Shown here: positions 38,501 through 51,664 of the stretch, in pieces
Numbering within the stretch: position 1 is the first letter of the stretch
How the letters are laid out: each line of letters starts with the position of its first letter
NCBI RefSeq assembly: GCF_051020975.1
Contig: NC_135040.1
Coordinates: forward strand, 4,395,501-4,459,500
Source: Osmia lignaria lignaria
Taxonomy: Eukaryota > Arthropoda > Insecta > Hymenoptera > Megachilidae
Length of the DNA: 64,000 nt
Direction of reading: 5' to 3'
Notes under the pieces: model-generated
What the model saw: the letters and a program-made list of their open reading frames with translations, nothing else
Told to the model about the DNA's origin: nothing
Database searches by the model: none
Program-made: the position numbers and the translations under genes

Positions 38501-41500
38501 TCAAAGATCTTAAGAGTACCGAGAGCTTCGAAACTCGACCCCCTTCGAATTCTTGTAATTTTCAACGACACTCGAAACGAATTGAAATTTTCACAATACA
38601 CACGGTTCGAAGTGATTACAAGCCTTCTGCCACCCCCGTATGTTCGCTATTGCTCGGTCGTCGCGCTCCAATCGGCATCGATTATCGATTGAAAAAGCCC
38701 GATGACGATTATCGAGGATTCGAATGGTCATATCCTGCCGTGGAAATAAGCGGTGCCCATTGTCTGTCAATCAATCATTGACGGATACTTTCAGTGCCAC
38801 CAGCGACACGTTTCTACATCCTTATTTTCAGGAGATCGTTGAGGGTTGATCTCATTGATGCGAACATTGTTCGTGTTTCGCTATACTCTAACGTTCGGCA
38901 ATGCAGCTGCTTAATTGATGGATAAGTAAGAGGGCTTTGGATCCCGATATAGGATAGATTTATATCCAAATACCGAGCCCAAGTTAGATGGATCGAAGGT
39001 TTTAAGAGATTAGGAAGCACGAGATTGAATGTTCCACTCGAGTATGGCAAATTGGTAGTTATACTCTGGATTCCAAACGCATTCGCACATTAACGATTTA
39101 TTAAATTTATTCCCGAAATGGCCGTAAAACGGAGGCATAAATACGATATATGTTATTCTTTCTCATCCGTTTCAATTTCGAGTTAAATAATATTATCTGA
39201 TGTATTTGCATATTGTTTCGTACCGATTTCATTAAAACTTTATTCGAAGACGATAAACGAATAATATTTTTTGTTCCAACAATCATTCGCTCGATTGAAC
39301 AATAAATCCATACTGGAAAGGATACCGTTCAAATATTAACGTTATTCGTTAAGCGCGAACTATGTGTGTTTTTATCGATAACCGTTCGATTCCCGTTTTT
39401 TCTTTTTCGATTACGTTTTTTCACCGTCGGAACATGCCCGTATGTAGAGTGATGAAAACGGAAGCGTATCCTGTTGCAGCTGATTATCGATTGCAATTTC
39501 ATCCAGAACCATGTTTCCCAGTATCAACGGGATGTTTCAACAAAAACAAAGTAGCTTGAAAAAAAAGAACACGAGAGGATATCAAGGATTTTATTCATTG
39601 AAGTCGTTAACTCGAACGAGAATCATTTGGGTTAAAAAGATCGACACGATTTTCTACTTCGATGTTACAAACGATCCGTGTTGTACATCTACGTTTACTT
39701 CTCTTTCTTCTATCCACGTTTGTTCATTAACCCTTTGAGCGAAAGGGTTTTTAGACGCGAACAGTTACGTTGTTTTTTTTAAGTGGAGAGATTTCTATTT
39801 CTCTAAATGGCACGACGTCATTTCCGTTGCTTCTTCAACGTTTCGCAAGAAATCGCATCTTGGGTTGATTATTATAAAATTTCATTAACCGCGTTTCATA
39901 GATAATTCGTTTCAAAGCTTAAACGATTAATACCGCTCAATCGATCCTCTGTACAAGTGTAATTACACGGATTAATCGATTAATTCGATGACGTCAGCGA
40001 ACGGCTATTTGTTTGAAACCGTTTTAATACAATACTCTCGTCGCGTCAATTACTCGCTTCATCGTGTCACAGGCTAATACAATTGACAACCTTGAAAATT
40101 TAATAACAAGGACTAAATGCGTTGCCACCGAGCGTCCTACGTTTCGGCCATTTAATTATCCACGGTATCTGGTTAACATTCGAGGATGTTAATTGTGTTT
40201 TCGACGCGGTCCACGCAAAAGTATCGTAATAAATGACCGTAACGAAAGTACGCGACCTGTATTGGCGAAAATTCATTACGATCGACTGGGGATAGTTAAT
40301 GAGTTAACACGTCTATCGACGATCAATTAAATAGGATATCCGGTAATTTCATTGTACCCGATCGCAGATGTTTAAAATAGAATGATTTAATTGAAAACGT
40401 AAATTTTTATTATTCGCTCTGAATCGCGATTAATGAAATGGAAATGAGAGCGAACGATTGACGCGGATTCCGCGTTTCGTTTGTCGGTGAAACGTGAGCG
40501 AAGCTTAATTAGGAAGTTCCGAGGGTCGAGACATAAATTAATTACGTCGTCTAGGGAAACATTGAGAAATATTAACGCTCTAAAACGGCCTCTGGCTATG
40601 CTTCCCGGCATAATGGTGTAAAACGTGCTTCTGCTTTTTCTCCTTTTCCTTCTCTCCTTTCCCATAACTTTTCCGCTTTCCACCGCCGAAGTTGGATGGT
40701 GTAAAGCATAAAAGAAATATAATTCCGTGGAAACAAATCCCTTGTTTACAACAACGTATGTTTAAATAACGAGAATATCATTAGCCAGCCTCCATTATAT
40801 CTTGCTTGTTTTGTTCATTTACGTAACAAAGATAGTACATTAATTAGAATGTTTAAAAGGCTTCTCTCAGTTTCAAGTAATAAATTTCAATTTCCAATTA
40901 TGACTGGTAGCCTGATATCACGAAAATCGATGACCTAATTACATCGACTGTTAAAAACAATTAACCGAAGCGTTTCGACGAAACAACCACGGTGTTTAGG
41001 GTGAGTCACCCCTTTCTTTGCCAGAGTATTCAGCGAGTCGGCGCAAAAGCTGGTGAATTTAATTAATTAACCGAGCGAACGATTTAAGTGGCGCTGTAAA
41101 ATTTACGAACAGCCAGTTCGTAGCCTTTTCTCGCCTGGCAAGAGCGTCCCTGTATTGTTTCGTCAGCAAAGAAAACGAATAAATTAAAGTGGCGAGGAGA
41201 AAATGGCGCGACGCCGAATTTCACTCCTCCTTTTCTTCGCTTCTCGCCCCTTTTCACCTACGATCCACGTCGATCTTAAATACCTTTCACGATTTATAAC
41301 GAACCCTTGGAAGTTCATTTAGCGGACAAAATGCGAGGAACAGACAAAGGACATTTGAGTAATTAAAACGTAACACTTTTGAAAATTTATTCGTTAGAGG
41401 AACTTTCGCGTAGCAGATTTCAAAGTGAACGCTCCCCTTTGAAAACGAAGTTTCTCTAAGGAATGTTAGGCATTCAAAATCAAAAATAAAATTAATCTAG

Positions 41501-42560
41501 CCGAGTGACGTTCAAGGCGTGAAACGCTATTCAAAGAGTGCATTTTCAACTAAACTTGCCAGACAAAGGAAGCCGACTTTTGAAACAACGTTTAAACGTT
41601 AAACGATTCATTGTTTCGAATAACGATCGCGACTTTAAATATTGAAAAACGGAGAGCGACACCTTTGACCGAAAGTTAGCCAACGTTCACGGTATAATAA
41701 AGATCGAACGATGATAAGGTATTAATTTATCGAGTATCTAGCTTGTACCGAGGACACGGAAGTGGCGTCATCGACGATCAAGGGTATTTCGTTGAATACG
41801 TTAGTAGGCGACCCGTAAATTCCCTTGGAGAATTGGTTTTGGAACGCTTCCATGAGCAAAGTACGTCCACAAAAAGCCTCGACATCGGCAACTTAATTGG
41901 CTGTCGAATAGCTTTAACGAGGCCCGAAGATTTATGCGTACTTTTTCAGTAGAATTCGATCCTCGCCAGGACGAGTACTCCGATGGACAGAATTTCCCCT
42001 TGATAATTGTTATGGTAATTAACTCGCAATATACACGAAATGAAATTCGATTTTCAATCCATTTTCATTCAATTTTAATTGATGATCCTTTTTCTTTCAC
42101 AATTCGAAGTAAGCAACCTTCTATTATCACGAAACCGAATATTTTCTTTCCTCTATTTTTCTAAGGGTTGCAAGAGTACTTGGATAAAGTCGTTCCACCA
42201 TCGAAAGCTTATCTTCTTTTTCCAATTTTCCGTCTGAACGCTATTATCCTAGAAAAAATAATACATCCTCGAGTGATCGTAGAAGTAGTTGAAGATCATT
42301 GTTTCGAAAATAATTCGCCTTCGAAGAACACACGATGGTATTCCGGGGAAATTATACGAAACAACAAAGAGCCACGGTCCTCTATTATCATGCAAAGAAT
42401 TCCGAAGCAACTTCTCACGGATTCCGTCGTTCGACCCTAAGGACTTCTCGTAATACGCTGCACAGCAATTAAGAGTTTTTTTGTTCGGGCAAAGTGTATT
42501 CACCCCCCGTGGGAAGAAGGAGAAAGAGAGAAAGGGAGGAGTCGAGGGGTGGATACGAAA

Positions 42561-42583
42561 CGAGTCGAGTCGAGTCGAGTCGG
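42561..42583. repeat. (CGAGT)4 microsatellite
   Basis: Four perfect CGAGT units followed by CGG, next to a purine-rich block at 42515-42560. Confidence 0.9.
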
Positions 42584-42778
42584 TCGATGATGAAGAGGTG
42601 AGATCATAGAATGGAAAAAGGGTTTCTGAAGAACGAATTGTGGTACGAGCGAAGGGCAGCAAAGGAAGCGATCGAGAACAAAGGGTTGAGCGAGACAAAA
42701 GGGTCTCTTCGGTTGCACTCTTGATTTTGCGATCACCCAAACGAGGAAAATAGCGATTCGATGCACTCTGTCGGTTGG

Positions 42779-42791
42779 AAAAAAAAAAAAA
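42779..42791. repeat. poly-A tract, 13 bp
   Basis: A pure A run. Confidence 0.9.
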
Positions 42792-43379
42792 TTCTTTCAT
42801 CGTCCGTTCCACCCTCTTTCGATCTCATTTCTCTGGTGAAACGATACTCGACAGACGGTTGTCGTTAAATATTCATAGACTGGGCTAAACTGTGTTATAA
42901 TTTCCATAGAAAATTCATTCTTCACTTTTTATTTGTTTATTCGACAATCGTACAAGATCGGTGTTTCAGAAGCCTAGAAATTCATAAGGGTTTAAATAAA
43001 ATTCCCCGAACTGATTAGCAATTCAATTATCTCTGCTTACCATTCCTCTGTGTACGTTTCATTAATTATCAAATCCGTACGATGTAATTATTCCGTCGGG
43101 ATAAATATTCCTCTGACGCGAACAGACGTAAGAGTCATCGTTGGCATACGATAATGGTACATAATATGGATCAGTACCGATACAAAAGTACAATTATCCA
43201 TCGATATTGTTGACGTTGGTAATCTTCGAAAATGCTGCTCGAACGCGGGATAGCTTTCAACAGAGATTAGGCGTTAAACATAGCGAGTGTCTGGTTGTGC
43301 GAGTTTTCACCCCTCTCGATTACCACCTTCTCCATCCACACCATTCAGCCAATCGATGATACAATAATCCTGCCGTGTC

Positions 43380-43397
43380 AAAAAAAAAAAAAAAAAA
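43380..43397. repeat. poly-A tract, 18 bp
   Basis: A pure A run. Confidence 0.95.
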
Positions 43398-45365
43398 CAC
43401 GAAAGAAAAAACAATATTCCTCGTAACAAGAGCTTATACCGTTCGAGTTATATGGAACATCCAACACCTTAACACCGATGGCGGCTCGTCTGGCCAGGTG
43501 ATAAATAACAATCAGTCCCTGAAAGCGACAGCCCGGTTGACCGAATTAACCATAGAACAGAGGACATTCCGGTTCGCGTGGTTAACCTATCTCCAGATAG
43601 AAATCTAGATGGTTAATGACAAATTATCCTTACGAATATCAAGCTAAACAGAATTTTCCCCTCGAGGCAAACATTAATAAAGTAACGAAGCATTAAAAGG
43701 AGGAGTGTTCTCTGCGCGATTAGATCTCAGGACGATACGGTTGGCTTGTTCAATGTCGTGTCTATGCTTCCCGTAAATGAGGACAGATTAGAGGAATGAG
43801 AATGAGGAAAGGGAAAGAGAGAGGCAGAGTATAGGGATATAAATTCAACAGGGTAACACGTCCGACACAGGATACTGCACTTGTTCGTTTCGCCCTCCGC
43901 GAAGCGGATATATCGTTGCGTTCTCGTTGGTACGCTCGTTTTGCAGAGCAATCGATTCGAGTCGCGCAATTGAAATGCGATGTTTGCCCTCCATTCGAGC
44001 TGTCTAATGTTTTTTGTTCGCCGACACATGTCGTGCCGCGGGGCTGGAACGGCGCGAAGAGGAAAGGGTGCTGGTGAAAACTCGATAGCGCAAGGAAATT
44101 TACCTTGCGTATCGAAGCTGAGTCGTCGAACCGGGTCCGACTTGACCCGGAGGAAGAACGATGCGTGGCCGGTTGTCAAACATTTTACGAAACTCTTGGA
44201 AGAATTCGGAAGGAAAAGAAAGGAGGATGGTATAAAAAGTGGAGAGTAGAATGTTAAAAGTTTGCAGAATTTTAATAGAAAATAAGTGGAGCGATGAAAA
44301 AGGACCACCCGCAGCAGCGTGCTAAATTTCTGCGATAAATGTTAACTTGGTTGAGAAAGTTATCGGCTTCATTTCGAAGTAGAATATTTCACGGTCGGGT
44401 GTTTTCAAGCTGAGGAAAATGTTTCTTTTTTTTTTTTATTTTACACCCTCCTGATTACCGTATTTTCCGGTGTGCCGTGAAATAAAAGAATGGAAATGGA
44501 GTTCGCTCGAGGATACGTCGAAATTCGGTGGAGAAAAATATTTGCTATATCGTGACAGGGTAACGATCCTCTTTTTCGAGCTTTCCCAAGCAAGATTAAC
44601 GAAGTTCTCCGACAGTCTGGAAAATCGAACGGCTCTCTCGTTCTCGTTCTCTTTCGTTGGTCGCTCCTTCATCGACCTGAATTTACGTTGTCGAAAGTTC
44701 GCGAAAGGAAGACAATATGAAGCGAAGTAAAGGACTTTTTGGCTGCCTTTCCGCGGCCAATGACGATTTACAGTCCGAGTCCAATTAATTTTGATATCTG
44801 GACCCAGCCAACGGTAAAGCGTGTGCTGCTGTCCTACTTTTGTTCCCGAATCGAATCGATTTCGCGGATATCTTTGGATAAACATAAAATTCATCTTCGG
44901 CAAAGATGAAGTGGTACTTGTCTATAAAAAAGAGCTTTTCATCATTGTTGCGTTCTTTTGCAAAGGTCCAAAATTATCTGATTATGCGTTTAAATAAAAA
45001 ATATTATACTTGGAATGAAATGAAAATAATTTGCTTAATCAGGTCGCGACGAGATGGACCGATAACTTGACTTAAATTAAACAGGATTCGTACTCGTTCT
45101 CGTGTCCATCACTCGTGCTCCTACGCGCGTTTCCATCAGAAGCATTTTTTGATTAATTACTGGCGGGCTGATGCATTCGCGGGACAGTCACGAAAGTGGA
45201 CCACGTTATCTAAATGATCCTCGCTAATGAAATACTTGTCCAGTGTTTCGAAACAAGACGAGCGGGCAACTAGAACGGTCAACGAACTTTGGGAGGAATT
45301 GTAAAACGTTGAAATAATCATACCTTTTTTTGTTCAAATTATGAACAGAGTAATATTCATGGTTA

Positions 45366-45603
45366 TCGACCCTTTTCTTTAAAGAGTAGAAAATATAACG
45401 CGTTTCTGACATAATAAATTGTAATTTTATTCGGAACAAATAATTATATTTTATTATTAAAATAATATAAGGTATAGAATTAAATTGAAATTGTGGTTCT
45501 CTCCATGGTCCGCCGCTTTGAATTTCTTTCCATGTTCCACTGTTTGGCGGTTCTTTCAATGATCCTCCATTTATATTTGTTACTCTCTTAGGAAAGGGGT
45601 CAA
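45366..45603 (-). mobile_element. small inverted-repeat element, copy 4 (three 27-bp cores)
   Basis: About 238 bp. The left end TCGACCCTTTTCTTTAAAGA and the right end, read on the other strand as TTGACCCCTTTCCTAAGAGA, are inverted repeats. On the minus strand three core units follow one another at exact 27-bp spacing: GGAGGATCATTGAAAGAACC, AGTGGAACATGGAAAGAA and GGCGGACCATGGAGAGAACC. This occupies roughly 45488-45568 on the plus strand. The first two units are diverged, the third is near consensus. The element is inverted relative to copies 1-3 and has no coding capacity. Confidence 0.82.
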
Positions 45604-46819
45604 TTATTGTATAGAGATCAACAGCTGCATACATTACGCTATATTTTTAAAGAAATACCAAGCTAGCAAATACAAAGTCACAAGAAAATACACGTATGCG
45701 CGACGCAAAGTGGTCTTCTCTTTGTTTATTGATTCGCTCATATTTTTTCAAGCTAACAAGTGTATTCAACGAAAAAAAACAAGAACTCCAAATATTGTCT
45801 GAAAATAGAGAGACAGAGAGACATTGAAGCAACGTCGATATGAAAATATTGTTTCCATAAAGCAGAGTGAGACGCGTATATGTCGCGTCTACACCCGGAA
45901 ATGAGGGCAAAGTTCTTGAACGCGGACGAAGGGTGATTGCTGGCCTCGAAAATGGGATTCGCCTTTCCGCTGGTGGACGGAAAATCTGACACCTCTAGAA
46001 GTATACGTATATACATCGATGTCAAGCGGAAATGCTCGCCAGGAACCGCATACGAATTTGAGTTTACGTCAACACCGTCACGCTCTCGATGCGGCGGATC
46101 TATGCAACACTCTTGAAATCCGCTCTTGCGGTACGCTCGATTCTATTAAATCCCGCGAAAACGTCTCTCCCGTCCCGACTGTTTTGCCATGCTTCTGTCT
46201 AAGGGCACGAATTTGCAGCCACGTTTCCGTGTGCTCGTATTTCCCCGAACACTTGACTCGACGTCGTTTACGAATATTAATGGACGGTCGGACGAATTCG
46301 ACGCTTGGCAAGAAGTTTGCGATGGATAATACCGCCGTGAAACGCTTCGAATTGTGCGATTTCCACGACGCTGTAATGTCCGAAAACGAAAAGATTTTAA
46401 ATTTCATACCGAAGCATTAGGAATTTTGTTAGTGTTACATAACTGACGGGGCACGAGGAGAAAATGAACGATCGTAGGTGAAGCAATAAGTCGAGAATGT
46501 GGAATAAAATACCTTTTTTCATACGGGTTACAGCACCCTTCCCGGCAAATTAATTTTGAAAATTCGTCTGCTGCGAACGAGCTCGTACTGCATTTTTAAT
46601 TAACGAAGCTCGTTTTATTACGAACAGCTCGTGTGTTCAGCAGAATGAATATTTCCAGCAATTTTCAAACTAATAAAATAGAATTGTACGGGAACTAAAC
46701 GATTCTTCTAATTCTACGTTCATTATGGTTAAAAACAGACATGGTTATTTTATTACACGGCTTAATAAATGAATGAATTCAGTAGCAGAAAATCCTTAAT
46801 AGGATAACGTATATATTGA
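45604..46819. other. gene-free stretch between two mobile elements
   Basis: A 133-codon open frame at 46019-46420 (plus) overlaps one of 109 codons on the other strand. Neither has a domain or splice support. Confidence 0.5.
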
Positions 46820-46982
46820 TTAACCCTTTTTCTAAAAAAAGGTAGAAAATATAATATTGGGCGAATACTATTATTATTACCCGAAAAATTATTCGGGCTA
46901 AAATTGTGGCTCTCTCCATGGTCCGCCGTTGAAAAATCAAAAAGCGCCTGATATTTCTAACTTTTTTAGATGAAAGGGTGAA
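46820..46982 (-). mobile_element. small inverted-repeat element, copy 5 (one 27-bp core)
   Basis: About 163 bp. The left end TTAACCCTTTTTCTAAAAAA and the right end, read on the other strand as TTCACCCTTTCATCTAAAAA, form the terminal repeat. The core on the minus strand (46908-46927) is GGCGGACCATGGAGAGAGCC, identical to copy 1. A small internal hairpin (CCCGAAAAATTATTCGGG) lies at about 46880. It has the same orientation as copy 4, 1.2 kb away. Confidence 0.82.
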
Positions 46983-46990
46983 TAACGTTA

Positions 46991-47044
46991 TATACCCTAT
47001 TATAAAAAGTATAACTGTATATCCTATTATAAAAAGAATATTCG
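46991..47044. repeat. 27-bp direct repeat, two units
   Basis: TATACCCTATTATAAAAAGT and TATATCCTATTATAAAAAGA start at 46991 and 47018. It lies a few bases beyond the end of mobile-element copy 5. Confidence 0.85.
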
Positions 47045-48282
47045 TGTCTGGCTGTGTAGAAAAGCAGCTAAAAGTCGGTATCCCAAAACAAGACACTAAG
47101 GAAGTCTCCCATTTGCATAGTATTTATCGAAGATATATGTAAACGATTATGGTCACATCGTAACAGGAGACTCTCCACGGGCTAATGTCTCGACGGCGTT
47201 ACACTCGAACTCCACCAATCAATTCCGAAGTTTTGGAGAATCTCGGTTTATGTCAATGGTTTCGTGCCACCCTTTACCAACGTTCAGCTCCCGTTCTGTG
47301 GTCTACCAGCTCCTATTAAGTCGAGCCAAAATTTTGACTCGCCCGAACGGACACCAAAGACGAATTTAACAGCTATCTAAGCGCGAATTCCTACAGATTC
47401 GAGCTTCATTATCCGCTAACAGGCTGAGCAGATAAAATGTATCTCATATTAACCCTTTCATCAGAAATAACGAGTCTCGTTTGCATAAACGTTCCGGCTA
47501 GAATTCGGCCCTAGCGATTTATCCAAGTTTCAGAATAACGGTCTGTTAACTTAAGTCAAAGATTTACAAACGAATAATAGCGTCCAATCAAAATTTCCAA
47601 CTAATTCTCTAAAATGATTTACCAAATTTCCCAGGAGTTTCAACGCTGCGCTTGATTTAAACTAAACATCAACTCGCCTGCTTTTATTTGCAAGCCAAGA
47701 TTGCGGTCCTTATTCCGATTAGTAGGTTTCCAGTTTAATCGAAGACGATTTTCTCGAAATAGCACCGGTGTTGTACCACTAAGGATTGTCGGCTGTTAGA
47801 AACTTACGACGTGACTGTAATTTTCGTTAAGCGTTCCGTTAGCCGAGAGACACTTTGTATTCGCGTTCCAACTGTTCGTGACAGATATTAAGAAGGAACA
47901 ATATCGTGGCTGGCTGGTGTGTCGTATTAATTCTATCCCCGATCGTTCACGGTGAATTTACGCTGTAATTCCCTGTGAAATGTTTGAACACGCGTGACAC
48001 GATCAAACAACGAAGCTGATCGATCGGCAACAAGGTGCAACCAGCTACGGTTCTTCTGTCTTCGAGTGGGGCTTCTATTAAGAGCGATGCAAACGCCTCC
48101 CTCCTACCAGAGTTAAGGGTGAAATTGGATTTCCTGTCCCTGCTCGACGATTATGCTCCGCGTTTCCCCCTCGAATTTTCCGTTCGCCATTTTTCCGTTT
48201 CCTCGCCGCAATCTTTGCCGGGCAAGGACGCTTCTCTCATTGAACGTCTGCGAACGCCAATAGAATTCTGACTTTTTCACAG
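47045..48282. other. gene-free stretch
   Basis: No exon or repeat is recognised. It ends at an acceptor-like CTGACTTTTTCACAG. Confidence 0.55.
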
Positions 48283-48386
48283 GCACCACAGGGAGACCTG
48301 AGTGTTTTGATCTGACCACAATCTTCGCAGACCCGATTACACGACCCCTCCATCTAGATATATCGCAGAAATTTGAAAGAGGTCGG
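48283..48386 (+). CDS. weak internal exon candidate
   Basis: It is bounded by a good acceptor (CTGACTTTTTCACAG) and a moderate donor (GGTCGG|GTAAAG). One frame is open from the acceptor well past the donor to a TGA at 48486, reading TTGRPECFDLTTIFADPITR and then PLHLDISQKFERGR before the donor. No family is recognised and no neighbouring exons were found. In a window this size, a splice pair around a short open frame is expected by chance. Confidence 0.15.
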
Positions 48387-51300
48387 GTAAAGATTGCTGG
48401 AACCAGCTTCGTGCAACATTTTCTCTTATTAACCAAACGTCCTCGATTCTTTTTCATTTTCCTCGAACTACTCTACCGAGAAAGATGAACAATTCCCTCC
48501 CCTGCGGTGCGGGCTTTGCAAGCTTCGGCAAGCTTAATCTTCCATGACGTGCTGACTTGGACGCTTGGAACTTGGCCGAATCTCGAGGGTGCGCTCGCAT
48601 CTTTCGCTTTCTGGTTAGCAAGCTCGATGGTAACAAGGGGAACACACCTTTGCTAAACCATTCTCTCGGGTGCTATTGTTTGAAACACCTTTCGGACCTA
48701 TAAACTATCCAACCGAATTCCTGCTGGTAGCTCTACCTCGAGTATGCGCTAAGCATTCGACTATTCCAGATCGTTTGAATCTGACCCGAAGCTATTGCTG
48801 CTTTCAATTGAACGCTAACACGTTTCGCTAGACTTTGCTATCTGTGTTTGATTAAACCCATTAAGAGTGGTAGCCTGCCGTGCCGTTTCTCTTTCGATCA
48901 AACTCGCAAGTGCGGAACGAGGGACAGGGGAAAAATTGCGCAACTGAATTAACATGAGGAGAAAGTTTGAGTTAAAGCGAAGACACGTATTTACAGCGGT
49001 AAATGGAAGAGTTTCTCGATCAGTCGTTATTGACAAAGTAGATACAGCCGACCTAAGGGCAATTGGTAGCAGCCAATAAAGGAACCCTTGTATACACATT
49101 CGTTTCTCTCTCTCTCTTTTTCGTACCGTCGCTTCTTCCTATACACGTGTCTCGGGAACGAGGCAACGTCTCACGGCAAAATGCAACCGAGAAATTAAAG
49201 GAGTGAAAGCTCGCAATAACGTTCTGAAGTGTCCTTTCCAAACGTTCGCGTGTTATTGGGAATCCTAGCAGCGAGCTCCAATAGGAAGCAACAGAATGCT
49301 TCTGTAGGTTTACGCGCACGTGTGTACACAAGATCGAAGTTTTCGTGGGATAAAAAAGGAGAGAAGAGAGCTACGAAATCCAAGGGAAAGCTGAAAGACT
49401 ACCCATCCCTCCGGGTGGGGGTTGAGCAAACGTCGGAAAAGAAACATCCATCCTGTGGATCTATCGTGAACGCCTGTTTCCACGATGCTACCTCGTATCG
49501 ATCCTCGAAACGTGGTGCAATTGGGTGAACAAAAGGAAAAAAATATTGATCGAACCAAAAGTGGAGCCCTGAATAATGCATTGCATAATGAAACACAATT
49601 TAAACTTAAATCTGTCTATACTTCCCACTTTTTCTTTCTCTTTCAACACTTTAAGCTCCCTGGGAAATATTTAATGTGCGAAAAGTTGAGTGTATTAAAA
49701 AAAAAAAAAATAAAAAATAATATACTGGTCGAATTGAGTAAACCTCCTCCTTTTTCGAAGTCGGTTAAAAAATGATAAAATATGCGACTTTAATAAACGG
49801 ATACACGTGTATTTTAAAGGATGGATGGATGTTGTAGCGAATCCATAAATTACTTTTTCGGAAGTCGACGTACATGTGTATAGAGGCGGGCAGTAATAAT
49901 TTCTCCGGGAATCATGAGAAGAAAAATATCCTTGCGCTCGGGAAGCTTGTCGCAAGCACGGTGGTTTCAGACGGCCGGGCCGCTCGAAAGTTTCGGTCGG
50001 GTAAGTGGGTCAGCGGAGAAGAAACTTTCGGAAAATTCTATTCTACGCCGGGTTTCTTTCTTCGCGTGCCGCCTCCCAGTCTCTTTAACCGTCCTGGACA
50101 AAGTCGCGTTTACGTAACGAACTTCTGATCGCATCGGGCTCGAGCATGATTTATAATTACGCAAGAAAATTGGCCACGAAACTTCTCCTTACTTCCGTTC
50201 ACTGCCGTTGATCAAACGATTTTATCACTTTTTAAACAAACTTCGAGCTAGTGTTTTAAATTACGTTATAATTCTTCGAAGGTGTAAGTGAAAATCCACG
50301 CGATATTTTTCCACCTTTCTTTTATTTCTTTATTTTTTTTTTTTTAACGAAAGCTCAACGGTATGATTAGATTTCCGGCGTGAAGCGTCGAATAGGAAAC
50401 GGAGCTCGTCTTTCCGTGTATGGATTCCGGAAGCTCGCAACAATCCGGAACAGGATACACCGTTCATTGCCTCGACAGCGACTATAGTGAACGGAAAGAG
50501 AGCCAGATACGAAGGCGAAAGAATAAAGGAAAGTGCGCACCAATGGACGTCACAGTTTTTCCAGGAAAATAATAGCAAGTGTTGGATGAAGTTGGTTGAT
50601 TGCATTCGAAAGAATTGAATTTCATTGGAAACCGTGAAGAGCCGGCTGGCATGGAGGACCAATAATACCAGGGTCACATCTGATGCTGGTTCAAACGAAT
50701 GTGTATCTTCATGATTTCGTCGCTGGCAAATATACACGATACCGAGCTATCGGCTGTGTCGTAAAAAGAGACAAAAATTCGATTGGAAATCGAATTTCGA
50801 GCTGCTGGTGTACAGAGAACGAAATACAATTCGATAACTGATTAAATCTCGATTTGCATATTAAATACCTACCGTGCGAATAGTTTGCATTCATTTATTT
50901 ATTTTTTTCTTTGGGAAAATTGACGTTGAGTAATTAACTTTTGAAAGTGTTGTGAAAGAATTTCGGTTTTCGACAGAGCTAGGAATTGTATGAAAGTGTA
51001 TTCTTCGATGGAATTTAGTTTGCGAGTTGACTGTGATGAAGTGAGATCTTTGAATCGAGGATACGTCGTTTTAATCAAATTGATGAAAATCGAGATTGCA
51101 AATATTATTCGGCTCTTAGCGATGTATCAAACCGAGCAACGATAGGATGGCCGTAAATAGAAAGAGGGGTAGATCGATCAACGGACGTGTACGGAAAAGC
51201 AATTATGAGCAGACAACAAAATCCCATGCACGCGGTTTCATCGGGACCGAATAAAACGAAGGTTAATAAAACAATCGCGCGGTCACGATGCATGGTACAA

Positions 51301-51664
51301 ACGAAACCTGGCCAAACAAAATAAATAGAAACAAACGTGACGAGGGGGCGATGATACAAGAGACTATATGCGATACAATTACTCGAATCGCGTATGACAC
51401 CGTTAATTCAATGTACGGAAGCGTTTATGAATAAACATGTTTGAAAAAACGCCTGTTCGCCGATGCACATCGATATCAATTGAAACGATTTCTCGGTTAT
51501 GACGAAGAATGGCAAGAGTCACGCTCTGTTTTCGAACGTTGTTACCATTCTGTCGCAATTAAAACGCGTTATCGAATTCTACTTTTATCACGTTGCAAGC
51601 TCGTGTCTATTTACAATGGAACACGGAATCCCGGAATATCGTTCGAGTGTATTAATGAAAACGC
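48387..51664. other. gene-free stretch
   Basis: Contains a TC run at about 49105-49117, an A-rich run at about 49699-49726 and a T run at about 50332-50345. No exon is supported. Confidence 0.55.

Larger units (their letters stand above)
28936..45365. other. long gene-free stretch
   Basis: Sixteen kilobases without a supported exon, RNA gene or sizeable repeat. An acceptor-like TACTTTTTCAG at about 41949 is followed by a short acidic open frame (EFDPRQDEYSDGQNFP) and a weak donor, not called. Purine- and pyrimidine-rich blocks occur at 33241-33565, and GC-rich open frames at 37818-38435 have no domain. It would fit a long first intron of a plus-strand gene, or intergenic DNA. Confidence 0.5.

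Noticed and set aside
41950..42012. Acceptor TACTTTTTCAG with short acidic frame EFDPRQDEYSDGQNFP and weak donor
   Set aside because: The donor (ATG|GTAATT) is weak and the frame is only about 20 codons; chance pairs like this are expected.
42249..42812. 187-codon minus-strand frame rich in F, S and L
   Set aside because: It is generated by purine-rich low-complexity DNA and the CGAGT microsatellite, and runs into the A tract at 42779.
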